From positions 12,302,863 to 12,366,862 of the forward strand of contig NC_134849.1 of NCBI RefSeq assembly GCF_965363235.1: DNA of 64,000 nt, in the 5' to 3' direction. The position numbers and the translations under genes are program-made. This document shows positions 35,389 to 48,987 of this stretch, piece by piece. The stretch is from Mytilus galloprovincialis. Taxonomy: Eukaryota > Mollusca > Bivalvia > Mytilida > Mytilidae. Each line of letters opens with the position of its first letter. The first letter of the stretch is position 1. A model generated the notes under the pieces. It saw only the letters and a program-made list of their open reading frames with translations, was not told where the DNA came from and searched no databases.

Positions 35389-35546
35389 GAAATAATTCAC
35401 GGGGGCTTGAATATATCGTGATTTTATCACGGCTTGGCCCTTTATAACAAATATTTTACCCTGAGCGATACCGAGGGGTAAAATATCAGTACAAAGAGAC
35501 AACTGTGGACACATCACGATATATTCAAGCCCCCATGAATTATTTC
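35389..35546. mobile_element. 158-bp MITE with 34-bp inverted repeats, nested in W4
   Basis: 35389-35422 (GAAATAATTCACGGGGGCTT and on to ATCGTGAT) is inverted at 35513-35546 with one mismatch. Inside, ATATTTTACCC and GGGTAAAATAT form a second stem. No gene. The frames across it on both strands are by-products of the palindrome. Confidence 0.8.
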
Positions 35547-35864
35547 GATTCTAATAGGACAAATACAACAATTATTTTGGATGACAGCGCTCTAGGTGGA
35601 GGCAAACATTTGCCGTTCTCATACATAAACGCATTATCAAATTTGAGTAAAAGGACAGAGAAAAAAAATAGTGACATGCTTGAACTATTTACCACAGGGT
35701 TTACGCAAAAAGATTTACAATTGATTAATCATAAATTAGTAATCTGAATACAATGATTAACCATATTTAGCAATTTTCATTATAAAATACATCATCAGGT
35801 AACATTGTTTTAAATTAAATCAATGTCTTATCAAAATGAAATAAATCTATAGATTAGATCGTTT

Positions 35865-36045
35865 GTTTTCCCGTTTGAATGGTTTTACAATAGTCATTTT
35901 TGGCGTCCTTTATAGCTTGATGTTCATTGTGAGCCAAGGCTCCGTGTTGAAGGCCGTACCTTGACCTATAATGGTTTACTTTTATAAATTTTGAATTGAA
36001 TGGAGAAATGTCTCAATGGCACTCAAACCACAACTTCCTAAATAT
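35865..36045 (-). repeat. Dispersed mussel repeat ('gagtgccaatgagacaactc' family) in W4
   Basis: Reverse copy with 'gtgagccaaggctccgtg' and 'tataatggtttactttta'. Non-coding. Confidence 0.75.
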
Positions 36046-36794
36046 CTTTGTACGACAACGGGATCTTGTCTATAAACATTTGTGAAATGAACATTCCATA
36101 ATGGTCAACTAAAACATTTTGAAAATGACGAATTCATAGAACATAATACAGACTTAAAGATTAAAATGAATGATGCGCCCGGTAAAAGTAAACATTTTGA
36201 AATCTATGCATGGTACCTATTTAGCCTATTATTTAAACCAATTAGTAAGTTCCTTATCAAACAAGACGGCAGGTTTTTTTTTATATAAAAACAAAAGACA
36301 AATAAAAAGGAAGTTTGAATTTTCACATAGTGTTATTTCATTGTTGATACATTTTTTTTACTTGATAACAATTCAATTCCAATTAGTATCTTGTAGTTTG
36401 GTCGTTCACTTTATAACTTGGCCAGCCGTAAAATACTTATTATAAATCCTTTTCTAACATATCTGGTACTGAAAACAGCGGTGTCTTTTTTTCAGCACAT
36501 TTTGTCCCTCTTTTGGATAAAAGGTCATATGTTCCTTTACACCATCCGCAATTTTTTGTCTAGGTTAATACCTTCATTTGGAAAAATCTATGGGGTCCAC
36601 CATCGTATTCGGCTGCGACGATGCTATATGGCGCTATTCAATTGTGACGTTGTGAAAAATATCTGCCATAGATTTGGAGACAACAAAAATCTGCCATAGA
36701 TTTGATTTGTTTGACTTTTGTAACTTCACATTTGCCATAGATTAGGAATCTGCCATAGATTTAGAACCCGCCATAGATTTGTGTCCTACATATA

Positions 36795-38295
36795 TAATCC
36801 CTGTATTTATACCCCTCTACCACGAATTCTTTTTTGTAAACGTACACGTAAACAAATTGCGGTTCTTATCCAACGCAATCATAGGTTTGAACGTAGTTTT
36901 CATTTTAGACTTGTTTATATTTTGTCCTATGCGCTTGTATCATATTATCCCTCCGGTTGATATGATCCGTTCATCCATTTTAGACTCTTTAAAATTCAAG
37001 AGTCTATCCTAAATTGAGGTAAATTGTATGGCCTTCTTTAAAACGTTTCGATACCTAACAACACTGAAGAGACGCTAATTGTGGAAATCGGCATCAGATG
37101 TATAAAATTTTGTACATTATGTTTGTGGTATATCATCCTTGCCGCAAGTTTTTTGTTTTCTGTTTGATAATAAATTGAAATAAAAATCCATTTTGTTACT
37201 ATTGTGATCAATTTATTTGGCAATCGTCAATGGTAGTCAGCAGGGATTAAAAGCATCAGAAGTTCGACCTTTTAGTCAAATGCGTTTTGTTAAAATACAC
37301 TTTTTCACTTTTTTGGTCTTTTGGAGAATGTTGTTTGTGCTGAATATAAACCCCACTACCGCGGAATTCGTTTTGCATGAAGGTATTTTTTATATGGCCT
37401 TCCAACGCAATCATAGGTTTGAACGTAGTTTTCAATTGACTTGATCATATGTATATATATTTATATACATGTATAAACGCCTAAAAAGTGTACAAAACAA
37501 CACCAATAACAAAAATGGAAACTAGTAAAAGATAAATTATTTATGAATAATTCGGATAACAGATATTCTTTACAATAGGATTATGATGTTAACTGAATTT
37601 TGTCAATCTACTTTGATTAACCTATAACAATATTGCCATTATACAATAAAACAGTTAAACCGAACATCATGGTTTATATGCTTGTGCAATTCTATTTTTT
37701 TAAACATGACATAGGTTATATGGCTATTTACAACACAGATAGCAAATGTATGCTTCAACTAACAAAAGTAGAGTGCGATATGAACCAGCACTGTTCTAAA
37801 ATTCAAACACTGACGACGGCAACGATGTTACAAAACAAATTGCGTTAATAAACATTAAAAAAAAACCAGCACTGACCAATCTAAGTTTGAACATATTTCA
37901 AATTTGACAACGGTAGAGTTATACCTCAGAGACATCGTTTTCAAACAACCCAAATATATAGCAGTTAAAATATAATAATTAATGTTGACTAAAATTAAAA
38001 CGTTACAGAGACTTGGTACTTTTACATCACAAAAATTAATAAAACCAAGTAATTTAAACTGGTAGTATCACTAAATATATTTAGCGTTGAGTAAGGTAAA
38101 CAAATAGAAACAGAGACTGAAGTAAAAGTTATATAACCGAAATTTTAAGCACTGCGCGAAGTCGAACTACATCTTTCTATTTATCCCATTTAGTGACAAA
38201 CTTTTTAATATTCTTATCTAAAATATTTTTTTCCGAGTGAGTCTTTCCTCCCTAGACCAAGCAGTGTTGTGGTCAACTACTGTTATGGTCAGTCG

Positions 38296-38347
<52 letters not shown>

Positions 38348-39504
38348 TATATAATTTACCATTGGATGATATATAAATATACTGTATGTGTGGGTGAACT
38401 GTGTTTCAGTTCAGAAAATGGTCTGGTGTATTGTATAAATAAAGGCAACAGTAGTATACCGCTGTTCAAAACTCATAAATCCATGGACAAAAAACAAAAT
38501 CGGGGTAACAAACTAAAACCGAGGGAAACGCATTAAATATAAGAGAACAACGACATAACACATTGTATATAAAAGCAAACATAAGTCTCACCATTAACGC
38601 TTGAATGGAAACAGGTTAAATGTCTAACTTATGTCTATGTCGAAGATCATTGCATCAATAATTTGAGATGTAAGCACAAAGATGCAAACTATTGAACGGG
38701 TAATGCCTTCAACAGGTGAGTGTATGCAGGACGTCAGTTTATATTCTAGTAGTTAAACATTATAAGAATTTCCTGATTTCCTACATGATAACCAATGGAC
38801 TTAAGAAATTATCTCATTTATTAAGGGTTCTTACATACAAATTAGGATAAAAAAAATCTTATTTGGAGAAGTATTCCACTTTTAAAATCTATGCATCATT
38901 ATGTTCATCATGTCAAAAAGATATGTGTCTCTAATTTATTTTTCTAATTTTTAATGTCATTTGCATCAAAAATATTATACATGTTTTCACTACTTTTTGG
39001 AAGTTCTGTTCACATCATGCTAATGTATAGATTCATAAACTATCTAACTAAATTGTACATTTGAGACATGTTACGCGTTTCAAAGTTGATAAAATATTAA
39101 AACAAACTAATATATTATGAAATTAAATTAAAGTGAATGAATCATACATTCTAAAATCAAGATTGCAAAACAGCTAAGCATAGCTTACTTAGGTCTATTT
39201 AGATTCTTGAATGTACATAGTTATAGAAAAAAAACAGCTTGTCTTTTAAACAATAACACAATAAATGGATTGCATCATATCGTACAATGGGAGCTAGTTA
39301 AGGCAGATCATAGGTATATGTTTCCCGAGATTGAATTTTCTTATACTTTGCCTAAATTAAGATTTCACAATGCTATTTTCAAAAATTTATTAAAAAGATT
39401 GGGTCACCGTCCCATTTGTCAAGCTATAAGTCGTTCAAAATTGCTTGAATTTGCTTAGAATGATCATGAAGAAATCATATTTTAGGGACCTTTAGTTAAA
39501 ATTT
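36795..39504. other. Intergenic, AT-rich; (TA)n microsatellite at 38297-38344
   Basis: About 24 TA units at 38297-38344, then an inverted part of the repeat at 33460 (38440-38600). Frames at 37217-37444 and 39207-39458 have no supporting features. Confidence 0.5.
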
Positions 39505-42500
39505 AGAATGGAAATGAGGAAGGTGCCAAAGACACAACCCGACCAAAGAACAGACAACAGCAAAAGGTCCCCAATAGGTCTTCAATGCAGTGAAAAACTC
39601 CCACACCTGGAGGCATCCTTCAGCTGACCCCTATATATACTAGTTCAGTGATAATGAACGCCATACTAAACTCAAAATTATACAAAAGAAACTAAAATTA
39701 AAAATAATACAAAATATAGGCCAGATGCTCCTGACTTCGGATAGGCGCAAAAATGCATTGGGGTTAAACATGTTTATTATATCTCAACCCTACCCTTATA
39801 CTTCTAGCCAATGTAGAAAAGGAAACGCATAATAATACCCAAATTAAAATTCAGTCCAAGAGAAGTCCGAGTCTGATGTCAGAAGATGTAACAAAAGAAA
39901 ATAAACAAAATGACAACAATACATAAATTACAACAGACTACTAGCCGTTAACTGACATGTCAGCTCCAGACTTGAATCAAACTGATTGAAAGATTAAGTC
40001 TTCATCATTTGAATATCAGGCACAATCCTCCAGTTAGGGGTTTAGTATCATACCATCATAACATATATGAGAAGAACATAACCCGTGTCATGCCAACAAC
40101 TGTTTTTTGAATAAAAGTGTTTAGCTGCGATGCAAAGACCCTATAAGTGAATCAATATTAAAGCCAAAATATGCAATATTTTATGACCTGACAACAGTAT
40201 CATAACTATATTCCTTCTTAATAGGTCTATTTAAAGGTTTTGTTAGCTTCTGAGGTGAATACTGACATGTGTTGTTCTTTATAAAGAATATTACCATAAA
40301 CGATTGGAGTGTGAAATACTTGAACGTATAAAAAGTTTATATGTTGAGCTATATTTACGAATGATGTCCTTGTACCGATGATAAAATTTAATAAATGTTT
40401 TGACTAGTTTTTGATATCGAAAACCCTGGTGTAATAATTTTTCAGTAATACATGTTTTTCTCTCTTTAAAATCTGAAATGTTGTTACATATACGAGAGAC
40501 TCGTACAAGTGGAGATATATAAACACCATAAGATGGTGACAAGAGAACGTCACCATCTATAAATTGATAATTAACAATAGGAAATGAAAAATCATCTCAT
40601 TTATCATAAATTTTAGTATTAAGCTTTCCGTTAATGATATATTTATCAAGATCGAGGAAAGGGCAGTGATCATTGTTAGTATTAGCTGTATTTAAAGTAA
40701 GTTAAACAGGATAGATTTTTTTAGTATACATACTAAAGTCGTCATTATTGAGTGCCAATGCATCATCCAAATATCTAATAGTATTATTAAACTTTTCTAT
40801 CATATGTTGTTTCGATGGGTATTTATTAATTTTTGTCATACATTGTAACCCATAGCAATACAAAGACAGGTCCGCAATAAGTAGTGCACAGTTATTCCCA
40901 ATTGGAATTCCGATAACCTGACGATATACGGAATCTCCAAAGCGAACAAAAATGTTATCAAGTAAAAATTCAAGGGCAGATATATGGACATTTTGTGTAT
41001 TGCTACTAAAAAATGACCTAAAGGAGTTTGAACATATTTATTCACATTCTGACTTTTTAAATGCCCATTTGATTAGGTGTGTGATTTTTTCTTAATGAGA
41101 ATGAGGGGCAATGTGGTATATAGGGTAGAAAAATAAAAACTTTGAACAGATTCAAAATAACCAATATAGGCATGAAATGTATCAAGTACTTCCAACGAGT
41201 TTTTGACACTTCAAAAGTAATTAATTCCACTATTTTCAACGGCCTTATTTGAACAATTTATTATCAGTTTGTTTTTATTGTACTAAGTGTACTGGTAAGA
41301 AGAATAGATAATTTAGAAGTGGAACAATGGTTTGAAGACGAAATAAATCTATGTTTGTAACGTGTTTTCTGTAGCTTTGGAAGCCAATACATAGTTGGGA
41401 CTTTCATTATATTTGGTTCTGCTTGTAAAGAGGTAGCTAAAAGTCTATGTTTGTTACACATGTTACAGATGTCGTATTCTGAATATGGAGTGTTGTTGAA
41501 TTAGTGATTTTTTTAGAACCTCAATGTAAAATTAACGTCAAACAATAATGATATTATTAGCAGCTTTATTGGCCGGCACAAAATAAATTCCTTGGCTAGG
41601 TCTTTTAATCTATGTTTTATAAGAGAAATAGGTTTATTGTGGTTGTTGTTAAGAGTAAAATGTTCTTTAAAATGTTGAATACGTATATCAACTATGTTCA
41701 TTACTGAATAAAAAAAACGGTCCAAAGATTTTTCGTCAGCTTTTTCCCGTTTTATCCATTTCATATATAAAGTACGGAGTGAGTCGTGGATGATATTACG
41801 ACACGCATTCAAATTAATAATTGACTGGGACGATATTTATGTCCTTTACTGAGGTGTTAAGATCTCTTGTTATAACATGGGAAATGGGTCCATAAATGTA
41901 TTCAAAATCAATTACATGAAGTAGGTTTATTTTCACTGATATTAACATCTTTACACAATTGGCTATAACTAAACACATATTTCCGGGTAGATTTCTTGTA
42001 AATATAACAAATAAGAGGGAGTTCAGTATTATCAAAATATTAAGGAATGTGTTCTGTAACAGAATGGTCCTTCAAAATACCGGCAATATTTACAAAATCA
42101 AAACCTTTATTGACCTACTTTATTTTAATAAAATGTTTTTATTTATGATCTTCAGGGCGATCAATTTTGGGAAACAGTTTAGAATTACATTTGTAATTAT
42201 AATTTGAACTATTTCATACTTAAAACTGCTATCTGAAACTTTGTTGCAATCTTCTAAAATATTATTAAACTTATTAAATGGTAATGAACAGAGCTTTGTT
42301 AACAAGTAATGTCTGCCGTTGTTTTTTTTTTTAAAGAAAAATCAGGTCCGAAATCTTGGTACGGTTTTTGCGAAATTTTCTTTGATTGCGATTTTGTCCA
42401 TGACCATGAGAACAGTTTTAACGAACAGTTTCAGAAATTTTTCAATATAATAACAGAATCGGTTGTTGGTATATTACCAATTCTCTTGATATTATCATTA

Positions 42501-43555
42501 AGACCGAGAGGGTAGCTTGTCTGTAATTTTTTAATCCGATTGAATTCAATTTTTTTTCGTGATCGTCCAAACTTAGAATGAGATTCACAAGGCTGCTTAT
42601 TTACTACTTCTGAAGGTTGATCATGAATTGTTAAATATTAAATAGGATGATTGTGCTTCTTAAGGTGCTGATAAATGACACTTTTGAATTTATTTTGGGT
42701 CTTTTAAAACGATACAGGTGTTCTTGAGTACGTTTAGATAAATATCGTCCAGTTTAACCTGCGAACTGAATACCGTATCCTGGTTTGTTTCATTAGAGTA
42801 AATGTTTTTCAAGTTATATCAGTTTCAAAATTTAAAGAAAATGTGCGATCATTAAATGAGGATCTTACCGTATTGTTGGTAGAAAACGGGGACATGTAAG
42901 TAATTTTTGGCATGACACTGATCGGTAGAAGGGTAACCACGATTTTTATTGTTTAAAATATTAGCGATGGTAGTATCTATATATAAGCGATTTTGAAGAT
43001 TGAGATGTGTAGATACCCTTTAAACGAGTTTTGTTTTAATTTTTGTTCCATTTCTACGCTTCATATTGGTTTTTTTTTTGTGGATTATATTAGGAAGGAG
43101 CAAAAACTGGCGTCCAGAATATGAACAAGCATACAATAAAATAATTATGTAAAAACTATAAATCTGTTAGGCAAAAGATGTCAAACGGTACCCTTATTAA
43201 TAACTAGAAAAATAAAACAAAAGAGAGGGTATATCAGGGTTGCGACTGACGTCTGACTAAAAAGTAGAATGGAGCTGAACATTGAAATACTACTTTTTGA
43301 TAGATATTCCTAAAGTAATAAACTAGAAATGTTATCGCTCGGACACACACTCCATAATCTAGTATATTAAAAGAGCAGAAACCTGAATCAGGGGGGGGGG
43401 GGGGCACTCTACTGTCTTCACACGGCACTAAATACAAACTCTGTAAAAAATAAAATTGAGAATGGAAATGGAAATGGGGAATGTGCCAAAGAGGCAACAA
43501 TCAAGTTGGTCTTGTAGAATTGTCAGTTGAGAGTTCATATGTTGATGCCGAAAAT
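39505..43555 (-). mobile_element. Penelope-like retroelement, copy A (fossil)
   Basis: Minus-strand element. From its 5' side (high coordinates): a GIY-YIG-like part around 42680-42790, an N-terminal region (41814-42640), reverse-transcriptase pieces (PTMYWLPKLQKTRYK at 41264-41461; the palm and later parts at 40230-41045), and a non-coding tail to 39505. The tail's last words ('aatggaaatg...gtgccaaag') recur at the 5' edge (43455-43500), fitting the terminal direct repeats known for Penelope-like elements. It is broken, with at least several breaks, and old. The endonuclease part lies upstream of the reverse transcriptase, as described for the Naiad and Chlamys groups. Confidence 0.65.
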
Positions 43556-43671
43556 TCTATGTTCTCCCATAAATACACTCGTAGCTCGGTCTTCGGTATA
43601 CTATCACGCTAAATGCATTTCCAGACAACCAAACCTACAAATGTGTTTAAGTTAAAACATATTTACTTATA

Positions 43672-44001
43672 ATGGAATGGGCAACAAGTTACTGTAACTT
43701 ATATTCATCACTTTTTTTCTTTGCGGGTGTGAGTGCTGCCTTGTAGCGGCATTAGCCTGCTCTTTTTCGAAATCTACAAGGTGCTTTTTACGTGCAAGAT
43801 ATATGATCTTTTAACACGGGTTAGCTATTTATCGTCTTATTCTAACGGAATATCATCGTTTCCTCAAGACCATACTCGCAAATGGTGTCAAGCGAGAGAC
43901 GAAATGTCAGTCCCTGAAATTTTCTCTCCGGAGCGAGGATCGAACCTGGAGTCTTTGTGTTAGTAGTCTGATGTACGAACCCTACACCACGGCTCTCTAA
44001 A
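43672..44001 (-). mobile_element. tRNA-derived SINE, family 2
   Basis: On the minus strand GAGAGCCGTGGTGTAGGG (A-box region) is followed by CCAGGTTCGATCCTCGCTCC (B box), then a body with 'aatgccgctacaaggcagca' and a 3' end 'cagtaacttgttgccca'. That central block recurs widely in bivalve SINEs as far as I know them. The head does not fold as a real tRNA. Full-length copy of about 330 bp. Confidence 0.75.
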
Positions 44002-45384
44002 CTGTGATTGCAATCCCATTTATGAAGATATACATAAAAAATAGGAGTGAAATACGAATAAACAGGATTCATGTTTTACAAAATTTATATCTGGATACTA
44101 TCTTATGATCATAAAGAAACTTTTGTCCAAGTTTGGTAGAATCAAGTATAACATAAAAAAGTTATTAAATTTCAAAAAAATTAACCACAGAGTGAATATA
44201 TGTGGACTACACTGACAACGACAACAACGTAGACGGAGACGACGACGATGGAATGCAGTATCGATATGTCTCGCCTTTTCAACAAAAAGTATTTCCCTTG
44301 GTTGTTCTGATTCAGTATTCAGTATAATTAATAAAACTATAATCTTATATTATTCAAACTCGTCAAGTAAATGTTTCCCGATCGTCAGAAATAACTTAAC
44401 AAAATATAACATTCTTAGATATTTCCGTAACTTATCAAACATGGTTTTCCGTAGGTTTCAGAAATGTCGACGAATTTTACCTGTATGGATTGTGTCACAA
44501 TCTTTGTCAGGGAAGAGGGTAATATTTAAAGTACGCATTACATAAAAAAAATCAATTTGTATGACATATTATTTTTTTAAACTTTAAACTAGAACGAAAC
44601 ATGCACTGAATTTTTCTCAATTATTGTACAGGTTTATCAAGGAAGGTGACTTATTTTGATAAATCTTTTTAACCGATTTAATCTTACTTTTGCAAATGCA
44701 GATTTGGAAGTAGAATTACACTTAATAGCATTCACGATCAAAACGCAATGCTTGACCAACATTGGTTATTCTTTCTCGACCTTTACAATAAGACACCCAT
44801 GCGAATTATTACCTGCTTTCCAGTTAAATAAGCTATCAAAGCGCAGGTGATATTGCACGTCTAGCTTTACATACACACAAACATAGTAAGAAATTAACGA
44901 AACCTTAAAATAATATTAAAACTAGGCATGATTTGGGTTGTGCGATAGACTAAGTTCAGATAATTATCGAGAAGTGCATCATGGTTTATATAGGTTTCGC
45001 ATGGTTCAATATTGAGTTTAACATTTTCGTTTTACATTAATATGTGTATATATAATGTAATATTGATTAAAGGCGCCCGTAAATAACATAGTTCGACAAT
45101 GTTAGTAATACAAGAGAGATGACAAATACCAGAGTTGAACATAAACTTAAAACAAAATGGACAAAAAGAAAAAGACCAACACACAATAAATAGTACACAT
45201 ACAAAACTAAAGACTGATAAAACATATAATACTACATGCATTCTGTGCAAATAAGTTTAGATTTAGAATGTTTGAACATTGGTCGGGTAATATACATATA
45301 CTAACAGACATGTCGATTAATATGTTAATATATGTATCTAAAATGTATATGTACACAATAGATGACATAACATTAGGAGAATGA

Positions 45385-45415
<31 letters not shown>

Positions 45416-46418
45416 CTATACACTTTTAAATTTTCAAATTTTTCTTTAAAAATATATTTACTAAAACGAAATTTGCAAAACAGCTAGTTAAGGCTAATTG
45501 AGATCAATTTAGTTTCCTATGTCTTTGGTATTATAGCATAATAATTGAATAGCAACATAGTGTACAAAAAAATATGGTTGTGAAGGTGTGTATCATCTTT
45601 TTATTTATAGTGTACATGCAATGTTTCAAATTAAAATCGTATTTTAAATGTATGTATTGGAAGTCTTTTCATAGACAGTTTATTGATATTTTGCAAAGGA
45701 CAACAGATTCGTCTCTTATAAGGGATAGGAATACAAAGTCATAATGTTACCCTAAAAGTTTGTAATGTCTTATGCAAAACCTAAAATCTGAATATGTAAA
45801 TGCCCATCTAGATACACTTGACACCCTGTCTGTCTCATTTTTATTTTAATTATTTTGAGAGTTCCTAGTGTATGATTTTTGTTTCAGGATTATATCCAGA
45901 TTTGATGATTTGATTCATTAGCCAGGTTTTTTTATAAACATTCTGCCGACAAAAAATAACTATACACATATATATATGGACCAAGTATACATTTTATCAA
46001 AATATTATGCTACTCCTTGCATGTTGCCAATTTTAACTGAAGTACAAAAACTATTGCAGATTGGTATGAGTTTTGATTTTCTTAATAACAGTGCACACAT
46101 ACATTTCATTGAGTTATAGTGTCAATATTGACCTTTCATGAACCTTGATTCAAGAAAAAAGAGCTTGTAGAAAGTTATTGCTGATTAAACATGTTAAATA
46201 ACATGTTTATATTTTGAATTACTAATACGAAGGATCTAAGATATACACATTTAAAGATGTGGTGAATTGATTTTGTGTCATACACACCATATAGTAAGTC
46301 AAATTGTTTACTTTCTCTTTCTCATCAATGATTACATAATGTTTACCACAAAAACATTTATGTTCTTATTGTTCAATTTGATTATATTATTAAATTGACA
46401 AAATTATCAAATACTTAC
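44002..46418. other. Intergenic: dispersed repeats and AT-rich DNA
   Basis: 44190-44300 ('cactgacaacgacaacaacg', 'tatgtctcgccttttcaac') is a common bivalve repeat. 45110-45230 is a reverse copy of the 20690 family. An AT microsatellite lies at 45389-45417. No gene is seen. Confidence 0.5.
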
Positions 46419-46479
46419 ATATCTTAAAAATGACAATAAAACACACCCCAAAAAGGGTCAGAATATCCATTTTTGACAT
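46419..46479 (-). CDS. Candidate signal-peptide exon (possibly the first exon of gene 3)
   Basis: ATG at 46479 gives MSKMDILTLFGVCFIVIFKI and then a GTAAGT donor in phase 1 (ATAT before GT, where genes 1 and 2 have TCAT). Strand and phase would fit gene 3's second exon at 34855, but the intron would be 11.6 kb and would hold Penelope-like copy A. The sequence itself does not align with the other signal exons, so this is tentative. Confidence 0.25.
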
Positions 46480-47114
46480 AATATTCGTAAGTGTAAGGTG
46501 GAAAAATCGAACGTTTAGCGCATATGATAAGATAATGTTTCTATGCATAACTGTAAACAGTCTTTGAAAAATGGATTGTTTGTTCTGCACTTTTACAAAC
46601 ATCATTATTATTGATCATAAAAAACAGAAACAGTGTGACGTCTGATTTTTTTTAAATCAATAAGTTTAAATCCGTTTGCATTTTATAACGTTCATCAACC
46701 TTAATATTAAGGAATAAAGGAACCTTCAACGTTTTAAACTTTCTATACAACTTTTTTTAGAATTATTTTTTTTCAATTTAACTCTTTATATAAGATTTAC
46801 TCTATTTCCTTTTTTAAAATTTCCTTTCGTGTTTTTCACAAAGACAATTTACAAACTGTTAAATAAAGATTATTTTTTTGGTTTGAAAAGAAGTATTTTG
46901 AAAATATTTGCATATGGTGTTTGAAGCTAGAGAACATTTACTAATCGTTACTAATTTTCTCGGATTTCATTGGGTAAGGGTTTAAAAGAATTAAATTTTT
47001 GAACCTAGTATGTATTCCCCTGGATCGATGCAACTGCTTTTGGGGTTTTAATTCCCCGAGGCTATCACCAATCCAGTAGTCAGCACTTCTGTGCTGACAT
47101 GAATTATCATTGCT
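46480..47114. other. AT-rich DNA ending in a mussel repeat piece
   Basis: 46960-47100 ('cctggatcgatgcaactgc', 'ccagtagtcagcacttctgt') is the far part of the ACGCCAGACGCG-type repeat, seen also at 17125-17205. Confidence 0.55.
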
Positions 47115-48987
47115 ATAAAATTGAGAATGGAAATGGGGAATGTGCCAAAGAGACAACCCGACCATAGAGCAGACAACAGCAGAGATCACCAACAGGTCTT
47201 CAATGCAACGAGAAATTATCTCACCTGGAGGCGTCATTCAGCTGGCCCCTAAACAAATATATACTGGTTCAGTGATAATGAACCCCATACTAAACTCCAA
47301 ATTGTACACAAGAAACTAAAAGTTAAAATATTACAAGACTAACAAAGGCCAGAGGCTCCCGACTTGGGACAGGTGTAAAAATGCGGCGGGGTGAAACGTG
47401 TTTGTGAGATCTCAACCCTCCCCCTATACATCTAGCCAATTCAGAAAAGTAAACGCATAACAATACGCACATTAAAATTCAGTTCAAGAGAAGTCCGAGT
47501 CTGATGTCAGAAGATGTAACCAAAGAAAATAAACAAAATGACAATAATACATAAATAACATCAGACTACTAGCCGTTAACTGACATGCTAGCTCCGAACT
47601 TCAATTAAACTGATTGAAAAATTATGTCTTCATCATATGAATATCAGGCACAATCCTCCCCGTGAGGGGGTTAGTATCATACCATCATAACATATATGAG
47701 AAGAACATAACCCGTGTCATGCCAACAACTGGTTTATTAATAATAAATGTGTTTAGTTCCAATGCAAAGACCCTATAAGTGAATCAATATCAACGCCAAA
47801 ATATGCAATCTTAAATGACCTGACAACAATATCGTAACTATATCCCTTCCTAATAAGTCTATTTAAAGGTTTTGTTAACTTCTGAGGTAAATACTGACAT
47901 TTTTGTGCTTTATAAAGAATACTTCCATAAAATATTGGATGTGAAATACCTGAACGTATAAGAAGTCTGCATGTTGAGCTATATTTACGAATGATGTCCT
48001 TATACCGATGATAAAATTTAGTAAATGTTTTGACTAGTTTGTGATATCGAAAACCCTGGTGTAATAATTTTTCAGTAATACATAAATTTCTCTCGTTAAA
48101 ATCTAAAACATTGTTACATACACGAGCGAAAAGTTGAGATATATAAACACTGTAAGATGGTGACAATGGAACTTCACCATCTAATAATGGATAATTAACG
48201 ATAGGAAATGAGAAATCATCTCTTTTATCATAAATTTGAGTATTAAGCTTTCCGTTAATGATATATATCAAGATCGAGGAAAGGGCAGTGGTCATTGTTA
48301 GTATTAGCTTTATTTAAAGTAAGTTCAACAGGATAAATTTCTTTAGTATACATACTGAAGTCGTCATTATTGAGAGCTAAAATATCATCCAAATATCTAA
48401 AAGTATTATTAAATTTGTGTATCAGATGTTGTTTCGATGTGTCTTTGCTGATTTTTGTCATAAATTGTAACTCATAGCAATACAAAAACAGGTCCGGAAT
48501 AAGTGGTGCACAGTTAGTCCCCATTGGAATTCGATGTTAAGATCTCCTGTTATAACATGGGAAATTGGTCCATAAATGTATTTGGAATTACTGCAATTAC
48601 ATGAAGTAGGTGTATTTTCACTGATATTAACATTTTTACACAATTGGCTATAATTAAACACAAACTTCCGGGTAGATTTCTTGTAAATATAACAAATAAG
48701 AGGGAGCTCAGTATTATCAAAATGTCCAGGAATTTGTTCTTTAACAGAATGGTCGTTAAAAATACCAGCAATATTAACAAAATCAAAACCTTTATTGACA
48801 TACTTTATTTTAATAAAATGTTTTTTTTTATGATCTTCAGGACGATCAATTTTAGGAAACAGTTTAGAATAACAATATGCCCTTATAATTTGAACGATTT
48901 CATACTTGATCTGCTATATGAAATTGTGTTGCAATCCTCTAAAATTTTATTTAACTTATTAATCGGTAATGAACAGAGCTTTGTTAA

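Larger units (their letters stand above)
35122..36794. mobile_element. Word-ended inverted-repeat element W4 (AATCTATGGCA)
   Basis: The left end, TATATGTAGAACTCAAATCT at 35122, matches the inverted right end, TATATGTAGGACACAAATCT, from 36794. 35131-35300 holds about seven copies of the word AATCTATGGCA, and 36640-36785 about five in the other direction. Near the tips the words are 18-19 bp apart. The interior contains a small MITE (35389-35546) and a mussel repeat (35865-36045). No transposase is seen. Confidence 0.75.

Noticed and set aside
35263-35747. 84- and 80-codon frames on both strands
   Set aside because: They cross the arms of the nested MITE and reflect its palindrome.
43920-44001. 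tRNA gene
   Set aside because: Same reason; it is the head of a SINE.
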